The notes: generated by a model not told the origin, from the sequence alone. 9,568 nucleotides of DNA from an uncultured bacterium (GCA_938091145.1 CALKMS010000125.1:1-9568); one strand, 5' to 3'. Shown: positions 1 to 6,494, counted from the first letter of the stretch. Made by a program: numbers and translations.

Positions 1-2
1 TT

Positions 3-155
3 TCAAGTATTCTTAAATCCTCCATGATATTTAAACCCCCTTAATAAAATCATTGTAAAAAATCCAAGAAAAAAAGCAACAAGACCAGAAAGCAATCCAT
101 AAAAACCCTTCATGACAAAAAAGCCATACAATATAAAGGCAATAGATACCAGCAG
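3..155 (-). CDS. C-terminal fragment of a small membrane protein, possibly AtpI/AtpR-like
   Basis: The minus strand is open from a stop at 156-158 down to a TGA at 3-5, giving about 50 residues. The frame is strongly hydrophobic: a segment like SIAFILYGFFVMKGF, then GLLSGLVAFFLGFFTMILL, then a basic end (RGFKYHGGFKNT). Two membrane helices joined by a short turn and closed by a basic tail recall the C-terminal half of the small ATP synthase accessory proteins AtpI/AtpR. That match is by feel only. On the same strand a second frame opens with ATG at 25-23 (MEDLRILE), overlapping this gene's end; it could be the next gene of that operon, running off the window. The upstream part is lost at the junction with carB near 147, so this is a fragment and its start is unknown. 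A chance hydrophobic frame in AT-rich DNA cannot be excluded. Confidence 0.35.
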   Translation of the reverse strand: MLVSIAFILYGFFVMKGFYGLLSGLVAFFLGFFTMILLRGFKYHGGFKNT

Positions 156-2582
156 TTAAGGGATGCTTCGATAGCTATTATGAAAGAAATTGGCGTGGAG
201 ACTGGAGGTTCGAATATTCAGTTCGCTGTTAATCCTGAAAATGGTGAGTTGATGGTTATTGAGATGAATCCTCGAGTTTCCCGCTCTTCGGCTTTGGCTT
301 CAAAAGCAACTGGTTTTCCTATTGCTAAAATTGCCGCCAAATTAGCTGTAGGCTACTTCTTAGATGAAATTGCTAATGATATTACTCGAGAAACACCGGC
401 TTCATTTGAGCCAGCGATTGATTACGTGGTGGTCAAGATGCCTCGCTTTACTTTTGAAAAATTTCCAGGAACCGAAGATGTTTTAGGCACTCAAATGAAA
501 TCAATTGGCGAGGTTATGGCCATTGGCCGAAATTTTAAAGAGGCTTTGCAAAAAGCCATTCGCTCTTTAGAGACTGGACGTTATGGTTTGGGTGCTGATG
601 GCCAAGGAGAAATCAATTTAGAGATTCTCAAAGAAAAAATTGCCACACCCAACTCGGAAAGGCTTTTTTATCTAAAAGAGGCTTTAAAAAAAGGTTATTC
701 TATTGAAGAAGTCTATAAGATCAGCTATATTGACCCTTGGTTTTTGAGTCAGATTAAGGAAATCATTGAACTGGAAGAAGAACTTAAAAAATTCACTCTT
801 GAAACAGTTTCTGCTGATAAGCTATTGGAAGCCAAAAAGTTTGGTTTTTCCGACTATCAATTAGCATTTCTTTTTAATTCAAGAGAGGAAAAGGTCAGAG
901 AGAAGAGAAAAAAGTTGGGGATAAAACCAGTCTATAAAATGGTTGATACCTGCGCTGCTGAGTTTGAAGCTTTTACTCCTTATTTTTACTCCACTTACGA
1001 GCAGGAAAACGAAGCTTTGCCTTCCTCAAAACCAAAAGTGATTATTTTTGGCAGCGGTCCCAACCGAATTGGACAAGGGATTGAGTTTGATTATGCTTGC
1101 GTCCACGCAGCTTTCGCTTTAAAAGAAGAAGGCTATGAGACAATCATGGTTAATTGTAATCCGGAGACTGTTTCGACTGACTATGATACTTCAGATCGCC
1201 TTTATTTTGAACCTCTAACCCTCGAAGATGTTTTACACATCATCGAAAATGAAAAACCGCTTGGCGTCATAACTCAGTTTGGCGGCCAAACTCCTTTAAA
1301 GCTGGCGGTGCCCTTGGAAAAAGCGGGAGTAAAAATACTTGGAACTTCTTCGGAAAGCATTGACATTGCTGAAGACCGAAAACGATTTAACAAGCTTTTG
1401 CGATCGCTGAAAATTAAGCAACCCCCAGGAGATGTTGCTACCTCTTATCAGGAAGCTTTAGAAATAGCCGAAAGAATTGGTTATCCTCTTTTGGTTCGGC
1501 CTTCATATGTTTTAGGCGGGAGAGCAATGGAAATTGTTTACTCGGCTGATAAGCTTGAAGAGTACATTACTTCGGCAGTTAAAGCTTCTCCTGAGCATCC
1601 CGTTTTAATTGATCGTTTTTTAGAAGATGCCATTGAGATTGATGTTGATGCTCTCTGTGACAGCAAAGATGTTTTTGTCGGCGGGATTATGGAACACATC
1701 GAGGAAGCGGGCGTTCATTCCGGAGATAGCTCTTGCGTGCTTCCGCCGATAACTTTATCGGAGAGCATAATTCGGGAAATTGAGGAAATAACTCAAAAAA
1801 TTGCTCTAACCCTAAAAGTTAAGGGTTTGATAAATATTCAAATGGCTTTAAAAGACGGTGAACTTTTTGTTCTTGAGGTAAATCCAAGGGCTTCAAGAAC
1901 TGTTCCTTTTGTCAGCAAGGCTATTGGCTTTCCCTTGGCAAAAGCTGCTGCTAAGTTAGCTATCGGCAAAGAGTTGAAAGATTTTAAACTGCCGTCAAGA
2001 AAGCTGAAACATATAGCAGTTAAGGAAGTTGCTTTGCCTTTCCGCCGCTTTCCTGGTGCTGACACGGTTTTAGGGCCGGAAATGAAGTCAACCGGTGAGG
2101 TTATGGGTATTGACACAAGTTTCCCCTTGGCTTTTGCCAAAGCTCAAGCCGCCACCGGATCAAACCTCCCATTGAATGGGAAAATTTTTATCAGCGTAGC
2201 TGATAGGGACAAAAAAAACATTGTTCCTATCGCCCGTGAGCTTAAAAAAATTGGGTTTGATATTGTCTCAACAAAAGGGACTTATCAATTTTTAAAACAA
2301 GCGGGAATAGAGGTTGAAGAAGTCAAAAAAGTTCGAGAAGGTAGGCCAAACATCATTGATTTAATTAAAGACGGAAGTATTTCTTTAATAATTAACACGC
2401 CGTGGGGGAAAGAAACGAGAAGCGATGGCTACTATATACGCACAACAGCAGCTTTTTATGGATTACCTTCAATTACTACTATTCCTGGGGCAAAAGCAGC
2501 GGTTGAAGGAATTAAAGCTTTAAAAAAAGAAAAAATTACAGTTAAGAGTTTGCAGGAGTATCATCGTGAGATCGAAAAATAA
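147..2582 (+). CDS. carB: Carbamoyl-phosphate synthase large subunit, 5'-truncated
   Basis: CarB makes carbamoyl phosphate from bicarbonate, ammonia (from CarA) and two ATP, the first step of pyrimidine and arginine synthesis. Homology starts at the codons for YQQLRDASIAI (147 on), before the ATG at 180. Aligning IEMNPRVSR with E. coli CarB (Glu299) puts this at about residue 261 of 1070, so about 260 N-terminal residues are missing. Present in order: the end of the first ATP-grasp domain (IEMNPRVSR, about 258-285), the oligomerisation domain (about 600-1020), the complete second ATP-grasp domain (GSGPNRIGQGIEFD near 1050; FGGQTP near 1280; VRPSYVLGGR near 1495; LEVNPRASR near 1875) and the MGS-like allosteric domain (about 2180-2560). 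Total length fits a normal CarB once the missing part is added. The ATG at 180 is internal, not a real start. The 3' end overlaps pyrK by 17 bases. Upstream in-frame stops at 42-47 and non-homologous codons mean it is broken here or misassembled. Confidence 0.93.
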   Translation, partial: YQQLRDASIAIMKEIGVETGGSNIQFAVNPENGELMVIEMNPRVSRSSALASKATGFPIAKIAAKLAVGYFLDEIANDITRETPASFEPAIDYVVVKMPRFTFEKFPGTEDVLGTQMKSIGEVMAIGRNFKEALQKAIRSLETGRYGLGADGQGEINLEILKEKIATPNSERLFYLKEALKKGYSIEEVYKISYIDPWFLSQIKEIIELEEELKKFTLETVSADKLLEAKKFGFSDYQLAFLFNSREEKVREKRKKLGIKPVYKMVDTCAAEFEAFTPYFYSTYEQENEALPSSKPKVIIFGSGPNRIGQGIEFDYACVHAAFALKEEGYETIMVNCNPETVSTDYDTSDRLYFEPLTLEDVLHIIENEKPLGVITQFGGQTPLKLAVPLEKAGVKILGTSSESIDIAEDRKRFNKLLRSLKIKQPPGDVATSYQEALEIAERIGYPLLVRPSYVLGGRAMEIVYSADKLEEYITSAVKASPEHPVLIDRFLEDAIEIDVDALCDSKDVFVGGIMEHIEEAGVHSGDSSCVLPPITLSESIIREIEEITQKIALTLKVKGLINIQMALKDGELFVLEVNPRASRTVPFVSKAIGFPLAKAAAKLAIGKELKDFKLPSRKLKHIAVKEVALPFRRFPGADTVLGPEMKSTGEVMGIDTSFPLAFAKAQAATGSNLPLNGKIFISVADRDKKNIVPIARELKKIGFDIVSTKGTYQFLKQAGIEVEEVKKVREGRPNIIDLIKDGSISLIINTPWGKETRSDGYYIRTTAAFYGLPSITTIPGAKAAVEGIKALKKEKITVKSLQEYHREIEK
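2554..2558 (+). promoter_or_regulatory. Shine-Dalgarno of pyrK, inside carB
   Basis: AGGAG lies 7 bases before GTG 2566 and within the carB coding sequence. It fixes the GTG as the pyrK start; no ATG occurs in frame nearby. Confidence 0.7.
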
Positions 2583-3360
2583 AAAATTTTGCCTTTCAAA
2601 ATCCAGAGTTATTTTAAATCAAGAGCTGGCTCAAAGGCGCTTTTTGCTAAGATTTGAAGCACCGGAAATAGCTAAAAAAGCTTTACCCGGTCAGTTTATT
2701 CAAGTAAAAGTAGGAGGTTTTGATCCTTTGCTACCGCGCCCTTTTGCTGTTAGCTGGACTGAAAATGACTATATTGAAATTTTGGTCGAAGTTCGGGGAA
2801 AAGGAAGTAGCCTTTTGGCCAAAGCTCAAGAAGGGGAAAGCTTCAATCTGCTTGGCCCTTTAGGCAAAGGTTTTTCATTGCCAAAAGGCAATACCAAAAA
2901 CTTAGTGCTTGTTGCTGGTGGAATTGGTCTGGCTCCACTTCGTTTTTTAGCTTGGGAAGCATCAAAAAATGGCTATTTTATAACCCTTCTTTATGGCGAT
3001 AAAAATCAAAGCTGTTTTTTGCCGTTAAAGAAGTTATTGCCTGAGAAAGTTTTGGTTCGATCAATAGTTGAAGAAAAAAATGGTCAGACAGGCATGGTTA
3101 CTGATTTATTAAAAGATGTTATTGAAGAGTTTAAAGATTCTTGTTTTTTTGTTTGTGGCCCTAAGGCGATGCTTAAAGAAGTTTATGGCCAGTTGGCAAG
3201 AAAGAAAATCGTTCGTGCTCAATTCTCTTTCGAAGAAAGAATGAGCTGTGGTTACGGTGCTTGCCTTGGATGTGTTGTTTTGACCAAAAAAGGATACAAG
3301 AGAGTTTGTTTGGAGGGTCCTGTATTTGAAGGCGAGGAAATAATATGGGAATCGATTTAA
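2566..3360 (+). CDS. pyrK: Dihydroorotate dehydrogenase B, electron-transfer subunit
   Basis: PyrK carries FAD and a [2Fe-2S] cluster and passes electrons from dihydroorotate oxidation on PyrD to NAD+, so the enzyme works without oxygen or a quinone. The 264-residue protein has the expected order: a ferredoxin-reductase-like FAD barrel (about 10-105) with the flavin motif RPFAVS at 58-63, a nucleotide-binding domain with VAGGIGLAPL at 116-125 and CGP at 197-199, and a C-terminal cluster loop EERMSCGYGACLGC with Cys228, Cys233, Cys236 and Cys248 (CX4CX2CX11C). All four ligands are present. Length is normal for the family. It starts with GTG inside the end of carB (17-base overlap) and its own end overlaps pyrD by 16 bases, consistent with coupled synthesis of the two subunits of one complex. 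Confidence 0.95.
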   Translation: MRSKNKKFCLSKSRVILNQELAQRRFLLRFEAPEIAKKALPGQFIQVKVGGFDPLLPRPFAVSWTENDYIEILVEVRGKGSSLLAKAQEGESFNLLGPLGKGFSLPKGNTKNLVLVAGGIGLAPLRFLAWEASKNGYFITLLYGDKNQSCFLPLKKLLPEKVLVRSIVEEKNGQTGMVTDLLKDVIEEFKDSCFFVCGPKAMLKEVYGQLARKKIVRAQFSFEERMSCGYGACLGCVVLTKKGYKRVCLEGPVFEGEEIIWESI

Positions 3361-4256
3361 AAGTTAAAATTGGCTCTTTGGAGCTTAACTCCCCACTAAT
3401 CTTGGCTTCAGGAACTTGCTCTTTGGAGACTTTCGCTTTTTTAAAACCTGAGGAAACTGGGGCCGTTGTTTTAAAAACAGTTACCTTGAAGCCTCGCCAG
3501 GGGAATCCACCACCTCGTTTAGCTGAGACACCGGCGGGGTTATTGAACACAATTGGTCTTCAAAATCCTGGAGTAGAGAAATTTCTTGAGCATGAGATAG
3601 ATCTTTACCCCTCGTCATATAAGCTGGTTGGTAGTGTGGGAGGCGAAACAATTGACGAATATGTTGAAGTAGCCAAAAAACTTGAGGCTTCGAACCGCTT
3701 TGCTGCCATTGAACTCAACGTTTCTTGTCCTAACGTAAACAAAGGTGGAATTGAGTTTGGAAGAGACGAAATGCTCCTTTTGGAGTTAGTCAAAGAAGTC
3801 AGGGGGGCTGTCTCCCTGCCTTTATGGGTTAAGTTGACTCCAAATACTTCAAATATTGAAAAAATTGCCTTGGAAACCTCTCGAGCGGGAGCAGATGCTT
3901 TGGTTGTGACTAATACCTTTGTTGGAATGGCTGTTGATATTGAAACTCAATCATCACGGATATCTACCTTGAGCGGTGGAGTTTCGGGACCAGCAATAAA
4001 ACCTTTAGCTTTATATTTGGTTTACCGAGTAGCCAAAAACAGAAATGTGGCGGTAATAGGTGGTGGCGGAATTTTTAATTTTCGTGATGCCCTTGAGTTT
4101 TTAATCGTGGGCGCTCAGGCTTTTTTTGTTGGTACAGCTATGCTGGTAAATCCCCTCGCTGCCAAGGAGATTATTTCAGGTCTTAAGGAATGGTTAGCTG
4201 GACATGGGTTTCATAGTATCAAAGAAATTGTTGGTACTTTTAGGGAACCAAGTTGA
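3345..4256 (+). CDS. pyrD: Dihydroorotate dehydrogenase B, catalytic FMN subunit
   Basis: The enzyme oxidises dihydroorotate to orotate, the fourth step of UMP synthesis; class 1B pairs with PyrK and uses NAD+. The 303-residue protein is a TIM barrel without an N-terminal membrane helix, which fits cytosolic class 1 rather than quinone-linked class 2. Visible motifs: LNSPLILASGTC (14-25), the substrate loop NTIGLQNPG (68-76), NVSCPNVNKGG (125-135) with the class 1 catalytic base Cys128, KLTPN (163-167), SGGVSGPAIKP (210-220) and the FMN-phosphate region GGGGI (239-243) plus VGTAML (262-267). The adjacent pyrK confirms type 1B. The start is ATG 3345, with GAGGA six bases upstream; it overlaps pyrK by 16 bases. 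The TGA stop overlaps the TTG of pyrF (TTGA). Confidence 0.95.
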   Translation: MGIDLKVKIGSLELNSPLILASGTCSLETFAFLKPEETGAVVLKTVTLKPRQGNPPPRLAETPAGLLNTIGLQNPGVEKFLEHEIDLYPSSYKLVGSVGGETIDEYVEVAKKLEASNRFAAIELNVSCPNVNKGGIEFGRDEMLLLELVKEVRGAVSLPLWVKLTPNTSNIEKIALETSRAGADALVVTNTFVGMAVDIETQSSRISTLSGGVSGPAIKPLALYLVYRVAKNRNVAVIGGGGIFNFRDALEFLIVGAQAFFVGTAMLVNPLAAKEIISGLKEWLAGHGFHSIKEIVGTFREPS

Positions 4257-4957
4257 AAGAGGACCGTTTAATTGTAGCTCTTGATTTAGTTGAAGCTAAA
4301 AAAGCAGTTCAGCTGGCTGAGTTGCTTTCTCCTTACGTGACTACTTTTAAAGTTGGTTGGCAGCTTTTCTTGAGTGGGGGTCAAAAAATTGTTGAGGCCT
4401 TGAGGGAAAAGGGTGAAATTTTTTTAGACCTTAAACTTTACGACATACCCTTTCAAATAAGCAAGGCAGTTGAGGTCCTTTCCCGTTTGGATCTTCGTTT
4501 TCTGACTATTTCCCTTTTTGGTGGATCTCAGATGGTGAAAGAAGCGGTCAAAGCAGCCGAGAATTTTTCTTTCAATCGCCTTTTGCTTTTAGGCGTAACT
4601 ATTTTAACCAGCTTGGAAGAAGCGGATTTAAGAAGCATGGGAATTAAAAATTCAACTGAGGAGAGTGTGTTAAGGTTAGCTAAAATAGGCATTGAAGCCG
4701 GATTGAAAGGGCTCGTAGCTTCGCCTCGGGAGGCGAGAATAATAAAAAACAATCTAGCGCCAGGAGTTATTGTTGTAACACCTGGTCTGCGTCTAACGGG
4801 TGAAAAACACTCTGATCAGAAAAGAGTTTCTACAGTTCACGAGGCTTTGGAGGCTGGAGCTGACTTTCTGGTAGTTGGGCGGCCAATAACAGCGGCACCT
4901 GATCCGTTAGAAAAGTTAAAACTTTATTTGGAGGAAATTTCCAGATGGCAAACTTAG
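4253..4957 (+). CDS. pyrF: Orotidine 5'-phosphate decarboxylase
   Basis: PyrF decarboxylates OMP to UMP, the last step of the pathway. The 234-residue product has the bacterial OMP decarboxylase layout: VALD (Asp11), FKVGWQLF (Lys33), the catalytic array DLKLYDIP with Asp59, Lys61 and Asp64, VTPGLRL for the product phosphate, and GRPITAAPDP near the end. The usual form of the catalytic strand is DLKFHDIPNT; here the residue before Asp64 is Tyr rather than His and NT is replaced by FQ, but the Asp-Lys-Asp residues that matter for catalysis are kept. The start is TTG 4253, overlapping the pyrD stop in a TTGA tetranucleotide with only a weak GGGA six bases before; no later start would leave Asp11 intact. 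Translation probably depends on coupling to pyrD. The end overlaps pyrE by 13 bases. Confidence 0.94.
   Translation: MKEDRLIVALDLVEAKKAVQLAELLSPYVTTFKVGWQLFLSGGQKIVEALREKGEIFLDLKLYDIPFQISKAVEVLSRLDLRFLTISLFGGSQMVKEAVKAAENFSFNRLLLLGVTILTSLEEADLRSMGIKNSTEESVLRLAKIGIEAGLKGLVASPREARIIKNNLAPGVIVVTPGLRLTGEKHSDQKRVSTVHEALEAGADFLVVGRPITAAPDPLEKLKLYLEEISRWQT
4930..4935 (+). promoter_or_regulatory. Shine-Dalgarno of pyrE, inside pyrF
   Basis: GGAGGA lies 9 bases before ATG 4945, within the last codons of pyrF. It is the strongest ribosome site in the pyrimidine block and supports the overlapping start. Confidence 0.7.
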
Positions 4958-5508
4958 AAGAGCTTCTGAGGAAAAATGAAGCAATTTTGAGCGGACACTT
5001 TCGCCTTTCTTCAGGCTTGCATAGCGATACTTACATTCAAACGGCTAAGCTATTGCAGCACCCACCTTTAGCTGAATTAATCGGGGAAAAACTCGGGAGA
5101 AAGTTTATTGAGGCCTCCCCCGAGGTTGTAATCGGGCCGGCTTTGGGAGGAATCATTTTGTCTTTTGTTGTTGCCCGTTTTCTGGGCGTTCGCTCAATTT
5201 TTGCTGAAAGAAAAGAGGGCAGGCTTCAAATTAGGAGAGGATTTGAAATTAAAAAAAGGGAAAAAGTTTTAGTGGTTGAAGATGTGGTCACCACTGCGCT
5301 TTCAGTTAGAGAGACAATTGAGGTGGTAAAAACTTTTGGAGGGCTGGTGGTTGGAGTTGGTTGTCTTGTTGATAGAAGTCAAAATCATCTAGATCTTCCA
5401 AATTTCCACGCTTTATTAAAGCTTGAGATAAAGACCTACCAGCCTGAGAATTGTCCGTTTTGTCAGCAAGGAATACCCTTTTTTTATCCGGGAAGTCGAC
5501 AAAACTAA
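4945..5508 (+). CDS. pyrE: Orotate phosphoribosyltransferase
   Basis: PyrE joins orotate and PRPP to form OMP, the step just before PyrF. The 187-residue protein belongs to the shorter PyrE group with HFRLSSGLHSDTYIQ (18-32), a PALGGI loop (65-70), FAERKEGRLQIRRGFEI (86-102; flexible catalytic loop) and the PRPP-binding stretch KVLVVEDVVTTALS (107-120). In that stretch the loop normally reads TTGGS; here the two glycines are Ala and Leu, which is odd for a residue set contacting the PRPP 5'-phosphate. The C-terminus has CPFCQQGIP (170-178), a CxxC ending seen in this PyrE group. The ATG is 13 bases inside pyrF and has a good GGAGGA. It is the last gene of the pyrimidine block; a promoter for mihF follows it. 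Confidence 0.92.
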   Translation: MANLEELLRKNEAILSGHFRLSSGLHSDTYIQTAKLLQHPPLAELIGEKLGRKFIEASPEVVIGPALGGIILSFVVARFLGVRSIFAERKEGRLQIRRGFEIKKREKVLVVEDVVTTALSVRETIEVVKTFGGLVVGVGCLVDRSQNHLDLPNFHALLKLEIKTYQPENCPFCQQGIPFFYPGSRQN

Positions 5509-5511
5509 AAT

Positions 5512-5533
5512 AAAAAAACTTTTTTTAAAAAAT
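5512..5533 (+). promoter_or_regulatory. AT-only UP-like element upstream of the mihF promoter
   Basis: Seven A, one C, seven T, six A and a T follow each other here. If transcription starts at about 5571, this is exactly -59 to -38. It fits the Escherichia UP-element consensus (nnAAAWWTWTTTTnnAAAAnnn) with a single mismatch, the C where T is expected. Such elements bind the alpha-subunit C-terminal domain of RNA polymerase and raise initiation. The A7-C-T7 could also fold in RNA as a weak A-U hairpin at the end of the pyr transcript, but it has no G-C stem. Confidence 0.5.
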
Positions 5534-5535
5534 GC

Positions 5536-5564
5536 TTGCTCATTCTATATATAAGTTGTATAAT
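5536..5564 (+). promoter_or_regulatory. Sigma-70-type promoter for mihF-gmk-rpoZ-coaBC
   Basis: The -35 box is TTGCTC (5536-5541), matching TTGACA at the three leading bases. A 17-base spacer precedes a perfect TATAAT -10 box (5559-5564). The predicted start is near 5571, giving a leader of about 37 bases before ATG 5608. It lies in the only gap between the pyr genes and mihF, so the lower half of the cluster can be transcribed independently of the pyrimidine genes. Confidence 0.75.
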
Positions 5565-5594
5565 CCCTTGCGGTAGCATAAAATACCAAGTAAA

Positions 5595-5599
5595 GGGGG
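5595..5599 (+). promoter_or_regulatory. Shine-Dalgarno of mihF
   Basis: AAAGGGGG ends 8 bases before ATG 5608. It selects this ATG over a TTG at 5536 in the same frame, which lies inside the -35 box and cannot be a start for a message beginning near 5571. Confidence 0.7.
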
Positions 5600-5607
5600 T
5601 TGGTCAG

Positions 5608-5925
5608 ATGGCGCTACCAAAATTATCTGATGCTGATAAAAAGAAAGCTCTCAAAAAAGCTTTGGAAGTGAGGAGGGCACGGGCTAAACTGAAGGAAGAT
5701 TTGAAGGCAGGAAAGGTGAAGCTTCAGGATATTTTCAAGAAGGCTAATGATCCTGTCGTTGGCAAGATGAAGGTTTCAGCTCTCTTAAGTTCACTCCCTG
5801 GGCTTGGTAAAGTTAGAAGCCGAAAAATCATGGAAGATGTTGGTATTAGCGAAACTCGTCGAGTCAAAGGTTTGGGTGAAAAGCAAAAGGCTAAACTTCT
5901 TGAGCTTTTGGGAAAAAAGGGTTAA
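5608..5925 (+). CDS. mihF: Integration host factor, actinobacterial type (mIHF)
   Basis: mIHF is a small nucleoid protein that binds and bends DNA; it is essential in mycobacteria and unrelated in sequence to the IHF/HU fold. The 105-residue product starts MALPKLSDADKKKALKKALE and has a basic N-terminal helix with RRARAKLKEDLKAGK (22-36), then KMKVSALLSSLPGLGKVRS (53-71), and RRVKGLGEKQK (84-94), the conserved mIHF core around a helix-two-turn-helix DNA-binding unit (about 60-100). Length equals that of mycobacterial mIHF. The short spacing to gmk is also the actinobacterial arrangement, and this gene is the main lineage marker in the window. The start is ATG 5608 with AAAGGGGG 8 bases upstream. 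The stop TAA overlaps the proposed ATC start of gmk by one base, and a slippery A_AAA_AAG lies two codons before it. Confidence 0.92.
   Translation: MALPKLSDADKKKALKKALEVRRARAKLKEDLKAGKVKLQDIFKKANDPVVGKMKVSALLSSLPGLGKVRSRKIMEDVGISETRRVKGLGEKQKAKLLELLGKKG
5913..5919 (+). other. A_AAA_AAG heptamer in the mihF frame
   Basis: The heptamer sits as GGA AAA AAG in mihF codons, followed by GGT TAA. This is the X_XXY_YYZ form used for -1 frameshifting in dnaX. A -1 slip would continue as GGG TTA ATC GGG, which is the gmk frame, giving a mIHF-Gmk fusion. No Shine-Dalgarno stimulator at the usual 10-14 bases upstream and no stable stem within 10 bases downstream was seen, so it may be inert. Confidence 0.25.
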
Positions 5926-6494
5926 TCGGGTTTAAAAAAGGTAAGTTATTTGTTATTTCGGGTCCCTCAGGGGTTGGAAAAAGTAGTATTGTTGAAGCAC
6001 TGTTACAGAAAGCCCCAGATTTAGTAAAATCAGTATCTTGCACTACAAGAAAGAAAAGAAAAGACGAGATTGAAGGTAAAAGCTATTATTTTATAAGCAA
6101 GGAAGAGTTTGAAAAGAAAAAAAACAGAGGGGAGTTTCTGGAATGGGCAATCGTTCATGGATCATTCTATGGAACTCCCCTTAACTTTATAAAAGAAAAT
6201 TTAGCTAAGGGGAAAAACATAATTTTGGAGATCGATGTTCAAGGCGCAAAAACTGTTAAAAATAAAATAACTAATGCTGTTTTGATATTTATTCTTCCAC
6301 CCAGCTTGAGAGAGTTGCGCTCCCGTCTCTTGGCCCGAAAGACTGAAGATGAAACTTCATTGAATATTAGGCTTCGAAACGCACTACTTGAACTAAAAGA
6401 AATAAAGAGGTATGATTATGTAGTAGTTAATGACCACTTTGAAACTACAGTAGAAGAAATTCTCCAGATAATAAACAAAGAAAAAATTAAGTAA
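5925..6494 (+). CDS. gmk: Guanylate kinase with no canonical start codon
   Basis: Gmk phosphorylates GMP (and dGMP) to GDP with ATP. Read from ATC 5925 the product has 189 residues, the usual size. Visible: P-loop GPSGVGKS (13-20), SCTTR followed by EGKSYYF in the GMP-binding region, GEFLEWAIVHGSFYGTP, LEIDVQGA, and a lid/C-terminal part with LPPSLREL, RKTEDE and YDYVVVND. The frame is uninterrupted from a stop at 5901-5903 to TAA 6492-6494, but between that stop and the P-loop it has no ATG, GTG, TTG or CTG. The codons are GCT TTT GGG AAA AAA GGG TTA ATC GGG TTT AAA AAA GGT AAG. ATC 5925, overlapping the mihF stop as TAATC, gives an N-terminus of normal length. Alternatives are a single-base error of ATG, or entry by -1 frameshift from mihF. 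TTG 6225 is an internal codon. Identity is sure; the start is not. Confidence 0.93.
   Translation: MGFKKGKLFVISGPSGVGKSSIVEALLQKAPDLVKSVSCTTRKKRKDEIEGKSYYFISKEEFEKKKNRGEFLEWAIVHGSFYGTPLNFIKENLAKGKNIILEIDVQGAKTVKNKITNAVLIFILPPSLRELRSRLLARKTEDETSLNIRLRNALLELKEIKRYDYVVVNDHFETTVEEILQIINKEKIK

Noticed and set aside
3173..3793. Minus-strand open frames within pyrK/pyrD
   Set aside because: They are shadows opposite strongly conserved coding sequence, with no family resemblance or ribosome sites. The same applies to minus frames inside carB, pyrF and metK.
5512..5526. A7-C-T7 as an intrinsic terminator for the pyr operon
   Set aside because: The stem would be A-U only with almost no loop; its position relative to the promoter fits an UP element better.
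5567..5590. Leader hairpin before mihF (CTT..GGTA / TACC..AAG)
   Set aside because: Half of the outer stem lies upstream of the predicted transcription start, leaving only four base pairs in the RNA.
5536..5607. Upstream TTG extension of mihF adding 24 residues
   Set aside because: It runs through the -35 and -10 boxes, has no ribosome site and does not resemble mIHF; ATG 5608 has a good Shine-Dalgarno.
5961..5976. Stem GGTCCC-TCA-GGGGTT as a frameshift stimulator
   Set aside because: It lies about 42 bases beyond the heptamer, too far, and it encodes the conserved Gmk P-loop, which explains its sequence.
6225..6494. A short separate gene starting at TTG 6225
   Set aside because: It is the second half of gmk; the frame is open and conserved back to the P-loop at about 5961.
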